From Aquipseudomonas alcaligenes NBRC 14159 (GTDB lineage Bacteria > Pseudomonadota > Gammaproteobacteria > Pseudomonadales > Pseudomonadaceae), in contig NZ_BATI01000018.1 of assembly GCF_000467105.1 (NCBI RefSeq), positions 1-64,000 of the forward strand: DNA of 64,000 bases, given 5' to 3'. Position numbers and translations under genes: made by a program. This document shows, in pieces, positions 26,789 through 37,233 of this stretch. Position 1 is the stretch's first letter. The number at the start of each line of letters is the position of its first letter. The notes beneath the pieces were generated by a model, which worked only from the letters and a program-made list of their open reading frames with translations, did not search any database and was not told the origin of the DNA.

Positions 26789-27916
26789 ATGCTGATTCGT
26801 TATCTGCCGGTGGTATTCGCCCTGTTCGTCGGCACTGTTCAGGCCGCCGGTCCCGCCAGCTTCGCCACTCTGGACCGCTCCACCTGGCCTGAGCCATTGA
26901 ACAGCCAGGCCTCTTTCGATAAAGCTTCACGGGCGGAGATACTCACCTTCGCCCAGGCCCTGCAGGCCAGCGAGGGGCTGACCGAATCGGCCTGGATACA
27001 GCGCCTTGGTCTCAAGTCGGTCGACCGCCATTCCATCGCGCAGGTGCGTGAGCGCTTCTGGCGGCGCCTGCTGGAAAACTATCGTCTGGCCAGCCGCGAC
27101 TGCGCGCCGACCGACGATTTCTGTCCGCCAGTCGCCGCTCTTGTCGGGCTGCAGGAGCAGGCCCGCCAACTGGTGGTCGCGTCCGATTCGCGCTATTTCG
27201 CCTGGGCCGAGGCCAGTCGTCGCTTCCATCTCAACTACCTGAACGAGCAGATGCGTCTGGCCGCACTGTTCCCGCGCGTCAGCAGCGAGATCGAGCTGTT
27301 CTCCAAGCAGGAGCGCAATGGCGACGAGCTGGGTGACATGCAGTTCCTACTGACCTTCGACGACGGCCCCAGCGCCGTGGGTGGCAGTAGCGACAGGCTG
27401 GCGGCCTGGCTGCGCCAGCAGCGGCTCAGCGCCACCTTCTACGTGCTCGGCAGCAATCTGCAGCAGCGCCGGCAGAAGACTTCAGCCGAGGCCGTGCGCC
27501 AACTCTATGAAGGGCAGTGTGTGGCCTCGCATGGCTGGGAGCACAAGTCCCACGCCAACTGGAGTGACTGGCAGGGCTCGGTGATCCGTACCCGCGAGCT
27601 GCTGCAGAAGACCGTGCCGGAACTCTATGTGCCGCTATTCCGGCCACCGTACGGGCAGCGCCGCATGGACAGCGAGACTTTCTTCGCCGCTCAGGGGCAG
27701 CAGGTAGCGCTGTGGCAGATCGACTCGCAGGACTGGAGCAACAAGGTTGGCGCTGAGGCCTCCGGGCAGCGGGTGCTGACCCTGATGTTGTTGTGGCGGC
27801 GCGGAGTGTTGCTGTTCCACGATGTGCATCGCAAGGCCGAAGGTGGCCTACCTTGGTTGCTGCAGGCGACCCACGGCGTGCCGTTGCAGTGGCAGGACTG
27901 TCGCAGCTATCGCTAA
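26789..27916 (+). CDS. Periplasmic polysaccharide deacetylase (NodB-like)
   Basis: A 375-residue exported enzyme with a signal peptide (residues 1-19, cleavage VQA). An N-terminal helical region of about 160 residues precedes a NodB homology domain. Metal and catalytic motifs are visible: LTFDDGPS near residues 188-195, SHGWEHKSH near 247-255, RPPYG near 284-288 and a late VLLFHDVH. It should remove acetyl groups from a carbohydrate, though the polymer is unknown. It directly follows the TPR/DUF2135 gene, and a shared envelope role is an inference. Confidence 0.87.
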   Translation: MLIRYLPVVFALFVGTVQAAGPASFATLDRSTWPEPLNSQASFDKASRAEILTFAQALQASEGLTESAWIQRLGLKSVDRHSIAQVRERFWRRLLENYRLASRDCAPTDDFCPPVAALVGLQEQARQLVVASDSRYFAWAEASRRFHLNYLNEQMRLAALFPRVSSEIELFSKQERNGDELGDMQFLLTFDDGPSAVGGSSDRLAAWLRQQRLSATFYVLGSNLQQRRQKTSAEAVRQLYEGQCVASHGWEHKSHANWSDWQGSVIRTRELLQKTVPELYVPLFRPPYGQRRMDSETFFAAQGQQVALWQIDSQDWSNKVGAEASGQRVLTLMLLWRRGVLLFHDVHRKAEGGLPWLLQATHGVPLQWQDCRSYR

Positions 27917-28272
27917 AGGCGCTTGTGGTGGGCTTTGCCGAACGGGGGAAGGGTGACTATGGGGGAGTCGTGGTGGCGTTGCGGAGCACATCGCCAGGAG
28001 GCAGGACTTCCGACTGTAACGGTGCAGGTTGAGGGCGCCAAGCGTTATTCGTCGAGCCGATAAAAAAGCGCTGTGAGGCAGAAAAAGTTCTTTTTTCTGT
28101 CATCCAGATTGGGGTATTAAAAAAGCAGACCGCCGAACCCTGCAGCACAGGTGGCGGCCATCGGCCATCACCTTTGCTGGCGAATCCCGCACCGTTCGGG
28201 AGGTGGGCGGTCCTCCGCGGCGGAGCGCTGTAGAGACTCCGTCGTCCAGGCCCCTCGATAAGGTGACCGAGT
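27917..28272. other. 356-bp intergenic region with A/T-rich hairpin before PhoH
   Basis: No convincing coding frame. The middle contains CAGAAAAAG and CTTTTTTCTG-like arms (28078-28101) followed by TATTAAAAAAGC, which could be a terminator for the upstream gene or part of the promoter for the PIN-PhoH gene. A second GC-rich stem-like stretch (CCGCGGCGGAGCG) lies near 28216. The ribosome site AAGGTGA is at 28260. Confidence 0.4.
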
Positions 28273-29664
28273 ATGGATGATCACGGACGCACCCGCTCCA
28301 CCCAGCCCACCCTCTACGTCCTCGACACCAACGTCCTGATCCACGATCCCAACGCGCTGCTGAATTTCCAGGAACATCACGTCGCCATTCCCATGACCGT
28401 GCTGGAGGAGCTGGACAAGCTCAAGACCGGCAAGCACACGGTCGCCGCCGAATGCCGCCAGGCCATCCGCCTGATCGACCAGACGCTGGGCGAGGCCAGC
28501 CCCGAGGAGGTGGAGCAGGGGGTGCCGATCCGCCGCGGCAAGAACGAGCCCAAGGGCACCCTGTCGATTCTCATGAGCAAGCGCGCGGAGCCCATCACCT
28601 GGCTGCCCGAGCACCTCAACGACAACAAGATCATCAACCAGCTGGTGGAACTGCAGAGCCGGCGCAGCGGCTCGCCCGTGGTGCTGGTGACCAAGGACAT
28701 CAACATGCGCCTGAAGGCGCGCGCCTGCGGCATCTCCGCCGAGGACTACCACACCGATCAGCTGGTAGACGACGTCAACCTGCTGTCGCGTGGCTACCAC
28801 AACCTCTCCGGCTCCTTCTGGGACCGCGTCGCCAAGGTCGAGACGCGCCAGGGCCACGGTCGCACCTGGCACCAGGTGCAGCTCACCGACAACCTGCCGG
28901 CGGTGCACATCAACGAGTTCATCGTCGATGAGCAGGGCTTCGTCGGCTGGGTCAAGGGCATCCAGGGCAGCAGCCTGACCATCCTCGACCTGCACCAGGA
29001 ACCCTTGCTGCATCAGGAAGCCTGGGGCCTGCGCCCGCGCGACCTGTACCAGTCGCTGGCGCTGTACGCGCTGCTCGATCCGGACATCCACCTGGTCAAC
29101 CTGTCCGGCGCCGCCGGCTCGGGCAAGACCATCCTGGCGCTGGCCGCGGCCATCGAGCAGACCATGGTCAGCAAACGCTACCGGCGCATCATCGCCACCC
29201 GCAGCGTGCAGGGCCTGGACGAGGACATCGGCTTTCTGCCCGGCACCGAGGCGGAGAAGATGGAACCCTGGCTCGGCGCCATCACCGACAACCTGGAGGC
29301 GCTGCATTCGGACGACGAGAGCACCCACGGTAGCGTCGACTACATCCTGCAGAAGGTGCCGCTGCAGTTTAAGTCGCTCAACTACATCCGCGGACGCAGC
29401 TTCCAGCACAGTCTGATCCTGATCGACGAGTGCCAGAACCTCACCCCGCACCAGATGAAAACCATCATCACCCGCGCCGGCAGCGGCTCCAAGGTGATCT
29501 GCCTGGGCAACCTGGCGCAGATCGACACGCCCTACCTGTCCGCCACCAGCTCGGGTCTCACCTACCTCACCGAGCGCTTCAAGGACTTCGAGCACGGCGT
29601 GCACATCACCCTGCAAGGGGTGCCGCGCTCGGTGCTGGCCGAGTACGCCGAAGCGCACATGTAA
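28273..29664 (+). CDS. PIN-PhoH family ATPase/RNase (PhoH2 type)
   Basis: A 463-residue protein. The N-terminal PIN domain begins with [13 protein letters not shown] and has the acidic residues expected for an Mg-dependent RNase. A middle linker leads to the PhoH ATPase domain with Walker [11 protein letters not shown] near residues 278-287, Walker [10 protein letters not shown] near 380-388 and an R-finger-like [14 protein letters not shown] tail. Proteins of this layout unwind and cleave RNA. In mycobacteria they pair with an antitoxin PhoAT, but no antitoxin-like gene is present here. moaCDE lies 101 bp downstream, an order I recall from P. aeruginosa. Confidence 0.92.
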   Translation: MDDHGRTRSTQPTLYVLDTNVLIHDPNALLNFQEHHVAIPMTVLEELDKLKTGKHTVAAECRQAIRLIDQTLGEASPEEVEQGVPIRRGKNEPKGTLSILMSKRAEPITWLPEHLNDNKIINQLVELQSRRSGSPVVLVTKDINMRLKARACGISAEDYHTDQLVDDVNLLSRGYHNLSGSFWDRVAKVETRQGHGRTWHQVQLTDNLPAVHINEFIVDEQGFVGWVKGIQGSSLTILDLHQEPLLHQEAWGLRPRDLYQSLALYALLDPDIHLVNLSGAAGSGKTILALAAAIEQTMVSKRYRRIIATRSVQGLDEDIGFLPGTEAEKMEPWLGAITDNLEALHSDDESTHGSVDYILQKVPLQFKSLNYIRGRSFQHSLILIDECQNLTPHQMKTIITRAGSGSKVICLGNLAQIDTPYLSATSSGLTYLTERFKDFEHGVHITLQGVPRSVLAEYAEAHM

Positions 29665-29765
29665 CCGCTGCAGCCGCCCGTTCCTCCGACCGGAGGAGCG
29701 GTGCGGGGGCGCGCGCGGCGTGGTGGCGGCGTTACAATGCGCGCATCTACCCCCGGAGCCAGACC

Positions 29766-30257
29766 GTGCTGACCCATCTCGATTCCCAAGGCCGCGCCAA
29801 CATGGTGGATGTCACCGACAAGGCGGTGACCTCCCGCGAGGCCGTGGCCGAAGCTCGCGTGCGCATGCTGCCTGCCACCTTGGCGATGATCGCCGACGGC
29901 AGCCATCCCAAGGGCGATGTGTTCGCCGTGGCGCGCATCGCCGGCATCCAGGCGGCGAAGAAGACCTCCGATCTGATCCCGCTGTGCCATCCGCTGATGC
30001 TCACCAGCGTCAAGGTCGAGCTGCAGGCCGAGGGCATCGACTGCGTGCGCATCGTCGCGCGCTGCAAACTGGCCGGGCAGACCGGCGTGGAGATGGAGGC
30101 GCTGACCGCCGCCAGCGTCGCCGCGCTGACCATCTACGACATGTGCAAGGCCGTGGACCGCGGCATCTGCATCGAGGCCGTGCGCCTGCTGGAGAAGTCC
30201 GGCGGCAAGAGCGGCGATTACCATCTGGACTATCACGAGGCAGGGAGCCTGACATGA
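29766..30257 (+). CDS. moaC: Cyclic pyranopterin monophosphate synthase MoaC
   Basis: A 163-residue enzyme that together with MoaA makes cyclic pyranopterin monophosphate, the first step of molybdenum cofactor synthesis. Family marks include [13 protein letters not shown] at the N-terminus, [11 protein letters not shown] and [23 protein letters not shown]. The start is GTG at 29766, with GGAG 7 bases upstream. The larger frame upstream runs into the PhoH gene and is not used. The stop overlaps the moaD ATG. A TACAAT at 29733-29738 could be a -10 box, but no clear -35 is seen. Confidence 0.95.
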   Translation: MLTHLDSQGRANMVDVTDKAVTSREAVAEARVRMLPATLAMIADGSHPKGDVFAVARIAGIQAAKKTSDLIPLCHPLMLTSVKVELQAEGIDCVRIVARCKLAGQTGVEMEALTAASVAALTIYDMCKAVDRGICIEAVRLLEKSGGKSGDYHLDYHEAGSLT

Positions 30258-30499
30258 TCCGCGTACAGTATTTCGCCCGCTACCGAGAGGTGCTGGGCAT
30301 CGACGGCGAGCAATTGCAGCGTGCCGCGCTGAGCAACCTGGAACAGCTGCGCGAGCATCTGCAGAGCCGTGGCGGCGTGTGGCAGGTGCTGGCCGAGCAG
30401 AACCTGATGTGTGCGCGCAACCAGGAACTGTGCAGCCTGGACACCGAAATTGCCGACGGTGACGAGATCGCTTTCTTCCCGACCGTGACGGGAGGCTAG
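30254..30499 (+). CDS. moaD: Molybdopterin synthase small subunit MoaD
   Basis: An 81-residue ubiquitin-like protein ending in the required Gly-Gly (PTVTGG), the site of thiocarboxylate formation that donates sulfur to the pterin. It begins [15 protein letters not shown]. It overlaps moaC by 4 bp (ATGA) and is followed one base later by moaE, so all three are translationally linked. Confidence 0.96.
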   Translation: MIRVQYFARYREVLGIDGEQLQRAALSNLEQLREHLQSRGGVWQVLAEQNLMCARNQELCSLDTEIADGDEIAFFPTVTGG

Positions 30500-30500
30500 G

Positions 30501-30956
30501 GTGGCCGTCCGGGTACAGGTCGAGGCCTTCGATCCGGGCGTCGAAGTCAATGCGCTGCACGCCGCCAACCTGGGCATCGGCGCGGTGGCCACCTTCATCG
30601 GCTACGTGCGCGATTACAACGACGGCCAGGACGTGCGTGGCATGTTCCTCGAACACTACCCGGGCATGACCGAGAAGGCCCTGGCCGGCATCATCGGCGA
30701 GGCCGAGCAGCGCTGGCCGCTGCTGCGGGTCGAGGTGCTGCATCGGGTCGGCCGGCTGCAACCGGGCGAACCCATCGTTTTCGTCGGTATTGCCAGTGCC
30801 CATCGTCAGGCGGCGTTCGACGCCTGCAACTTCATCATGGACTACCTGAAGACCCGCGCGCCGTTCTGGAAGAAGGAAGATACCCCGGAAGGCGCACGCT
30901 GGGTCGAAGGCCGCGACAGCGACCAGGATGCCGCTGCGCGCTGGTCACGCTCCTGA
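30501..30956 (+). CDS. moaE: Molybdopterin synthase large subunit MoaE
   Basis: A 151-residue catalytic subunit of MPT synthase. The active-site Lys is expected in the C-terminal KTRAPFWKKE motif (about residue 120). Other family marks are FIGYVRDYNDG and HRVGRLQPGEPIVFVG, with a HRQAAFDACNFIMDYLK helix. Translation starts at GTG 30501, one base after the moaD stop, with GGAGG in the end of moaD as ribosome site. moaA and moaB are not in the window. Confidence 0.96.
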   Translation: MAVRVQVEAFDPGVEVNALHAANLGIGAVATFIGYVRDYNDGQDVRGMFLEHYPGMTEKALAGIIGEAEQRWPLLRVEVLHRVGRLQPGEPIVFVGIASAHRQAAFDACNFIMDYLKTRAPFWKKEDTPEGARWVEGRDSDQDAAARWSRS

Positions 30957-31014
30957 ACCCGGCCGTTTCGGACGATCGCGCGCCGTGCGCGGGCGATGTG
31001 ACAGGCGGTTGACG

Positions 31015-31055
31015 ATTTATACATAAAAGTCCAGAGTGGACTTATAAGTATAAAT
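31015..31055. promoter_or_regulatory. 41-bp palindrome, putative DauR operator 1
   Basis: The site is a near-perfect inverted repeat centred at 31035, with two mismatched pairs of twenty arm positions. It has the layout ATAC-N6-GTCCA-N3-TGGAC-N6-GTAT (31019-31051) and A/T extensions outside. The same layout occurs at 37128-37160 before dauB. It lies 114 bp upstream of the binding-protein gene and just after a TTGACG (31009-31014) that could be a -35 box. Confidence 0.8.
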
Positions 31056-31168
31056 TGTGGCCTGTTAGGCAGGCTGCGGTCCCTGGGTTCCGGCTTCGGC
31101 CGGTGCCACTGCCTTCTGCCCATCGCCAACCTGTCCGCCCTGGTGCGGATGCATTCGGGAGTCACACC

Positions 31169-31945
31169 ATGAAGAAACTCGCATTGCTGGGCGGCCTCGC
31201 CCTGAGCCTGATGGCCTCCAGCCTGTTCGCTGCCGACAAGCCGCTGCGCCTGGGTATCGAAGCCGCCTACCCGCCGTTCGCCTTCAAGCAGGCCGATGGT
31301 TCCATCGCCGGTTTCGATGTGGATATCGGCGTGGCCCTGTGTGCCGAAATGAAGGTCGAGTGCCAGTGGGTGGAGCAGGAGTTCGATGGCCTGATCCCGT
31401 CGCTGAAGGTGAAGAAGGTCGACGCCGTGCTGTCTTCGCTGACCATCACCGACGAGCGCCGCAAATCGGTGGATTTCACCGGCAAGTACTACTACAGCCC
31501 GGCTCGCCTGACCATGAAGGAAGGCACCGTGGTCAGCGACGACTTCAGCAGCCTGTCCGGCAAGCGCATCGCCGTACAACGCGCCACCACCACCGACCGC
31601 TTCGCCAGCGAAGTGCTGGCGCCCAAGGGTGTGGAAGTGGTGCGCTACAGCTCGCAGAACGAGATCTACCTGGACATGGTCGCCGGTCGCGTCGACGGCA
31701 CCCTGGCCGACGCCATCCCGGTCGATGAAGGCTTCCTCAAGACCGAGCAGGGCAAGGGCTTCGCCTTCGTCGGTCCGTCCTTCACCGATCCGGCCTACTT
31801 CGGCGAAGGCGCCGGCATCGCCGTGCGCAAGGGCGACAAGGCGCTGCTGGACAAGCTCAACGCCGCCATCCTGGCACTGCGTGCCAATGGCGAGTACCAG
31901 AAGATCCAGAGCAAGTACTTCAGCTTCGACATCTACGGCGAGTAA
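31169..31945 (+). CDS. Periplasmic basic amino-acid binding protein
   Basis: A 258-residue SBP_bac_3 protein. The signal peptide is residues 1-21 (cleavage FAA). It then reads RLGIEAAYPPFAF and GFDVDIGVALCAEM, the start of the lysine-arginine-ornithine type. Ligand-contact regions LSSLTITDERRKSVDFT and ATTTDRFASEVL are intact. The length is normal. A GGGAG ribosome site lies 8 bases upstream. The shared palindrome with dauB and the nearby PotE-like gene suggest uptake or sensing of arginine or a related amino acid. No ABC permease genes adjoin it. Confidence 0.9.
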   Translation: MKKLALLGGLALSLMASSLFAADKPLRLGIEAAYPPFAFKQADGSIAGFDVDIGVALCAEMKVECQWVEQEFDGLIPSLKVKKVDAVLSSLTITDERRKSVDFTGKYYYSPARLTMKEGTVVSDDFSSLSGKRIAVQRATTTDRFASEVLAPKGVEVVRYSSQNEIYLDMVAGRVDGTLADAIPVDEGFLKTEQGKGFAFVGPSFTDPAYFGEGAGIAVRKGDKALLDKLNAAILALRANGEYQKIQSKYFSFDIYGE

Positions 31946-31960
31946 TACGCGCCCGCTGGT

Positions 31961-31988
31961 AAAAAGCCGCGCTCAGCGCGGCTTTTTT
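31961..31988. terminator. Rho-independent terminator after binding-protein gene
   Basis: AAAAAGCCGCG and CGCGGCTTTTTT form a strong stem with a CTCAG loop. It lies 15 bp after the stop and is symmetric, so it could act in both directions. It separates the binding protein from the potE transcript. Confidence 0.9.
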
Positions 31989-32059
31989 GTGCCCGCCCGG
32001 GGCAGGGCGGCGCAACCTCTCCTAGTATGCAGAGACGTTGCCTTGGGGGAGGGGCGGAA

Positions 32060-33403
32060 ATGGCACAGGCTGGCAAGAAAATGGGGCTCACCGGGCTGAC
32101 CACCCTGGTGGCGGTGAACATGATGGGCTCGGGCATCATCATGCTGCCGTCGAGCATGGCTCAGCTGGGGGCGGTGTCGTTGCTGTCCTGGGTGATCACG
32201 GCCATTGGCTCGATGGCCATCGCCTACTGCTTCGCCCAGTGCGGCATTTTCTGTACGCGGCCGGGGGGCATGTCGGCCTACACCGAGGAGGCGCACGGCA
32301 AGTCGGCGTTCTTTCTCTGCTCATACCTGTACTTCCTTTCTCTGGCCATCGGCAACGTGGCTATCGCCATCTCCGCGGTGGGCTACATGACGCCGTTCCT
32401 GCCCTGGCTGGGCAGTGGCGCCATACCGCTGTTCGTCGGCACGGTGGGGCTGATCTGGCTGACCTCGCTGGCCAATTTTGGTGGGCCTAAGGTGACCGGG
32501 CAGATCGGCTCGGTGACGGTCTGGGGGGTGATCATCCCGGTCGCCGGGTTGTCGCTGATCGGCTGGTTCTGGTTCGATCCCGAGATCTTCCGCCAGGCCT
32601 GGAACCCCAACGGCATCGCCACCAGCGAGGCCATCGCGCAGAGTATCCCGCTGACCCTGTGGGCCTTCCTCGGCATGGAGTCGGCGGCGCAGAACTCCGA
32701 TGCGGTGGAGAATCCGCAGCGCAACGTGCCGCTGGCCTGCCTGCTCGGTACCCTGGGTGCGGCGGTGGTCTACGTGGCTTCCACCTCGGTGATCATGGGC
32801 ATCGTGCCGAACGCCGAGCTGGCCAGCTCCACGGCGCCTTTTGCCTTCGTCTACGCGCAGATGTTCAACGGCTGGGTCGGTGACATCATCATGGCCCTGG
32901 CGGTGATGGCCTGCGTCGGCTCGTTGCTGGGCTGGCAGTTCACCCTGGCGCAGACTGCCAAGGTCACCGCCGAACAGCGCATGTTCCCGAGCTTCTTCGC
33001 CCGCGTCACCCTGCTCGGTGCACCCATTGCCGGGCTGGTCGCCAACGCCGTGCTGCAGACCGGCATGGCAGTGTCGACCATCTCGCCCAACGCCTCCGAG
33101 CAGTTTGGCAAGCTGGTCAACCTGGCTGCGGTGACCAACATCATTCCCTACATCACCTCGCTGTCGGCCCTGCTGATCATCATGGAAAAGGCGCAGGTGG
33201 CCAGGCGTGTGCAGTATCGCAACGGCGCCGTGCTGTTGGTGGCCATGGCCTACAGCTTCTACGCCCTGTACGCCTCCGGGACCGAGGCGGTATTCGGCGG
33301 CATGCTGGTGACGGCGGTGGGCTATCTGCTGTTCGGCTACATCGCCGAGCGCTTCCTGGGCAGTACCAGGCGGCCGGATGCCGGCGTGGAGGTGCGGCCA
33401 TGA
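32060..33403 (+). CDS. potE: PotE-like putrescine/ornithine antiporter (APC family)
   Basis: A 447-residue transporter with twelve predicted helices. It closely resembles E. coli PotE throughout as I recall it: VNMMGSGIIMLPSSMAQLGA, IANVAIAISAVGY-like TM3, ITGQI, VWGVIIPVAGLSLIGWFWF and SLLGWQFTLAQ. PotE exchanges ornithine for putrescine or imports putrescine. In this locus it may exchange arginine-type amino acids. The start ATG has GGAGG 8 bases upstream. Its stop overlaps the ATG of the following binding protein gene, so both are cotranscribed. Confidence 0.88.
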   Translation: MAQAGKKMGLTGLTTLVAVNMMGSGIIMLPSSMAQLGAVSLLSWVITAIGSMAIAYCFAQCGIFCTRPGGMSAYTEEAHGKSAFFLCSYLYFLSLAIGNVAIAISAVGYMTPFLPWLGSGAIPLFVGTVGLIWLTSLANFGGPKVTGQIGSVTVWGVIIPVAGLSLIGWFWFDPEIFRQAWNPNGIATSEAIAQSIPLTLWAFLGMESAAQNSDAVENPQRNVPLACLLGTLGAAVVYVASTSVIMGIVPNAELASSTAPFAFVYAQMFNGWVGDIIMALAVMACVGSLLGWQFTLAQTAKVTAEQRMFPSFFARVTLLGAPIAGLVANAVLQTGMAVSTISPNASEQFGKLVNLAAVTNIIPYITSLSALLIIMEKAQVARRVQYRNGAVLLVAMAYSFYALYASGTEAVFGGMLVTAVGYLLFGYIAERFLGSTRRPDAGVEVRP

Positions 33404-34290
33404 AGCTGTCGCCTCTCGTCTGCCTGCCTCTGCTGGCCCTGCTGGTCCTGCCGCTGTCCGCCCAGACCCTGGAGCGGGTGCGTGCCGGCAACGTCCTCAC
33501 GCTGGGCTATGTCGACCATCTGCAGCCCTTCTCCTCCGGCCCCGAGACGCAGCCGGTCGGCTACGCCATCGAGCTGTGCCAGCGCATCGCCGACCGGCTC
33601 AAGCGCGAACAGGCGCTGCCGCAGCTGCAGCTGCGCTATCGAATGGTCGAGCGCGAGCGTGTCAGCGAAGCGCTGCAAAGCGGTGAAGTGGATCTGCTGT
33701 GCAGCCCGCTGGTAGCAACGCTGGAGCGTCGGCGCGAGGTCAGTTTCTCGCTGCCGATCTACCCCTCGGGACGCGGTGTGGCGGTGCGCAACGAGGCCTC
33801 GCCGGCGCTGCTGCAGGTGCTGGAGGGACAGGTGAAGCGCACCGTGCCGCAGTGGCGGGCGAGCATCAATCGTGGCCTGGCGCGCGGTACCTTCGTGGTG
33901 ATCGCCGGCAGCACCGCCGAGCGCTGGGTGCGTGAGCAACTGAGGTTGTTCGGCGTGGTCTCGACTCTGGTGCCGGTGCAGAGCTTTGACGAAGGCATGG
34001 CGCTGTTGCGCGAAGGCAAGGCCGATGCGTTCTTCGGTGATCGCGTGGTCTTGCAGAACCAGGTGGCGGCCAGCGGTGCGAGCGACCAGGTGCGGGTGCT
34101 CGACCGGCTGTTCGATCTGGAGTCGGCGGCGCTGAGCATGGCGCGTGGCGACGAGGATTTGCGTCTGCTGGTCGACAGCGAGCTGAGCCTGATCTATCGC
34201 AGCGGTGAGATCGAGTCGCTGTACCGCCGCTATTTCGGCGAGCCGAGCGAGCAGGTGCGGCTGTTGTTCAAGGCCTACGCGCTGCCCTGA
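33400..34290 (+). CDS. Periplasmic binding protein coupled to the PotE-like antiporter
   Basis: A 296-residue SBP_bac_3-type protein with a signal peptide (residues 1-21, cleavage after LSA). Motifs include VLTLGYVDHLQPFS, VGYAIELCQRIADRL, and VASGASDQVRVL in the second lobe. It overlaps the antiporter gene by 4 bp, with GGAGGTG inside that gene as ribosome site. A binding protein translated with an antiporter is unusual, because antiporters do not normally use such proteins. It may be a periplasmic sensor or feed a different ABC transporter. It converges on dauR with 3 bp between stops. Confidence 0.85.
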   Translation: MKLSPLVCLPLLALLVLPLSAQTLERVRAGNVLTLGYVDHLQPFSSGPETQPVGYAIELCQRIADRLKREQALPQLQLRYRMVERERVSEALQSGEVDLLCSPLVATLERRREVSFSLPIYPSGRGVAVRNEASPALLQVLEGQVKRTVPQWRASINRGLARGTFVVIAGSTAERWVREQLRLFGVVSTLVPVQSFDEGMALLREGKADAFFGDRVVLQNQVAASGASDQVRVLDRLFDLESAALSMARGDEDLRLLVDSELSLIYRSGEIESLYRRYFGEPSEQVRLLFKAYALP

Positions 34291-34293
34291 ACC

Positions 34294-34923
34294 TCAGGCC
34301 TCGCCCTTGATCTCCTTGAGGTGTTTGTACACGGTGGCGCGGCCCATGTTGAGCACGTTGGCCACGTAGTTGGCGGCGCTCTTGCCCTTGAACGCGCCTT
34401 CGGCGTGCAACGCCTCCACCAGTTCGCGCTTGTGCTCGCGGGTCAGCAGGTTGAGGCCGAGCTGGCGCTGGCGCAGCCAGCTGTGCAGGAAGGTATTGAT
34501 GCGCTCCTGCCAGTCGTCGCGGAACAGCGCGTCGGGCTGGGGGATCACCTTGCTGGAGGAGAGGAACAGGTCGAGCGCCTGCTTGGCCGTCTCGAACAGC
34601 GAGATATTCAGGTTCAGGCACAGCACGGCGATCGGCGTGCCCTCGGCATCGCGCAGCACGGTGCTGACCGAGCGGATCTTCTGACCGTCCCAGTTGAGCT
34701 TCTCGTAGGGGCCGATATTGCGTTCGTCCGGGGTGTTCTCCAGCAGGTCTTCCAGGGCCGCGTCATCGCCCACCGCCCGCTTGGACAGGTTGTTGGCGAT
34801 GTGGTCGATCTTCTGCGTGCGCAGGTCGTGCAGCACCACCTCGGCGTGGGGGAAGAACAGGGTGGCGATGGCGTCGGCAATGGCGCGGAAGTTGTCGAGG
34901 TCGGCGGCGGGGCGGGACGTCAT
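34294..34923 (-). CDS. dauR: DauR-type YheO/PAS-HTH regulator
   Basis: A 209-residue transcription factor with an N-terminal PAS-like YheO domain (ADAIATLFFPHAEVVLHDL to VLCLNLNIS, residues about 10-115). A C-terminal HTH_22 domain follows (LNLLTREHKRELVEALHAEG, then NMGRATVYKHLKEIK). This matches DauR of P. aeruginosa, which represses dauBAR until arginine is present. It is the last gene of the dauB-dauA-dauR set. I chose ATG 34923 because the YheO domain begins right after it and GGAG lies 8 bases upstream. The operator candidates at 31019 and 37128 are plausible targets. Confidence 0.9.
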   Translation of the reverse strand: MTSRPAADLDNFRAIADAIATLFFPHAEVVLHDLRTQKIDHIANNLSKRAVGDDAALEDLLENTPDERNIGPYEKLNWDGQKIRSVSTVLRDAEGTPIAVLCLNLNISLFETAKQALDLFLSSSKVIPQPDALFRDDWQERINTFLHSWLRQRQLGLNLLTREHKRELVEALHAEGAFKGKSAANYVANVLNMGRATVYKHLKEIKGEA

Positions 34924-35018
34924 GCGGTGGGCTCCAGAATCGGCTCGGCGAGTGTGCCGCAAAGCGCCGGGGGCGTCATCAGGCGCAGCCCGGGGCAACA
35001 CCGGGCTGGCTGGGCGGC

Positions 35019-37111
<2,093 letters not shown>

Positions 37112-37127
37112 GCGGCTGTCTCCGTAA

Positions 37128-37160
37128 ATACTTGTTTGTCCATGTTGGACTTTAAAGTAT
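37128..37160. promoter_or_regulatory. 33-bp palindrome, putative DauR operator 2
   Basis: ATAC-N6-GTCCA-N3-TGGAC-N6-GTAT centred at 37144, with outer arms ATACTT and AAGTAT. Arm sequences and spacings are the same as in operator 1 at 31019-31051. It starts 17 bp before the dauB ATG, so a bound protein would block transcription or lie over the promoter. Confidence 0.8.
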
Positions 37161-37233
37161 CTATCGGCAAGCGCCCTTCTGCCGAATGGCGCTTCGCTGC
37201 AAGCGGCTGTCGCCTGGAGCGCCCCTGAGGGGC

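Noticed and set aside
28273..29664. PIN-PhoH as a toxin-antitoxin module
   Set aside because: There is no small antitoxin-like gene immediately upstream (356 bp without a convincing frame), and the PhoH-moaCDE neighbourhood looks like a conserved housekeeping context.
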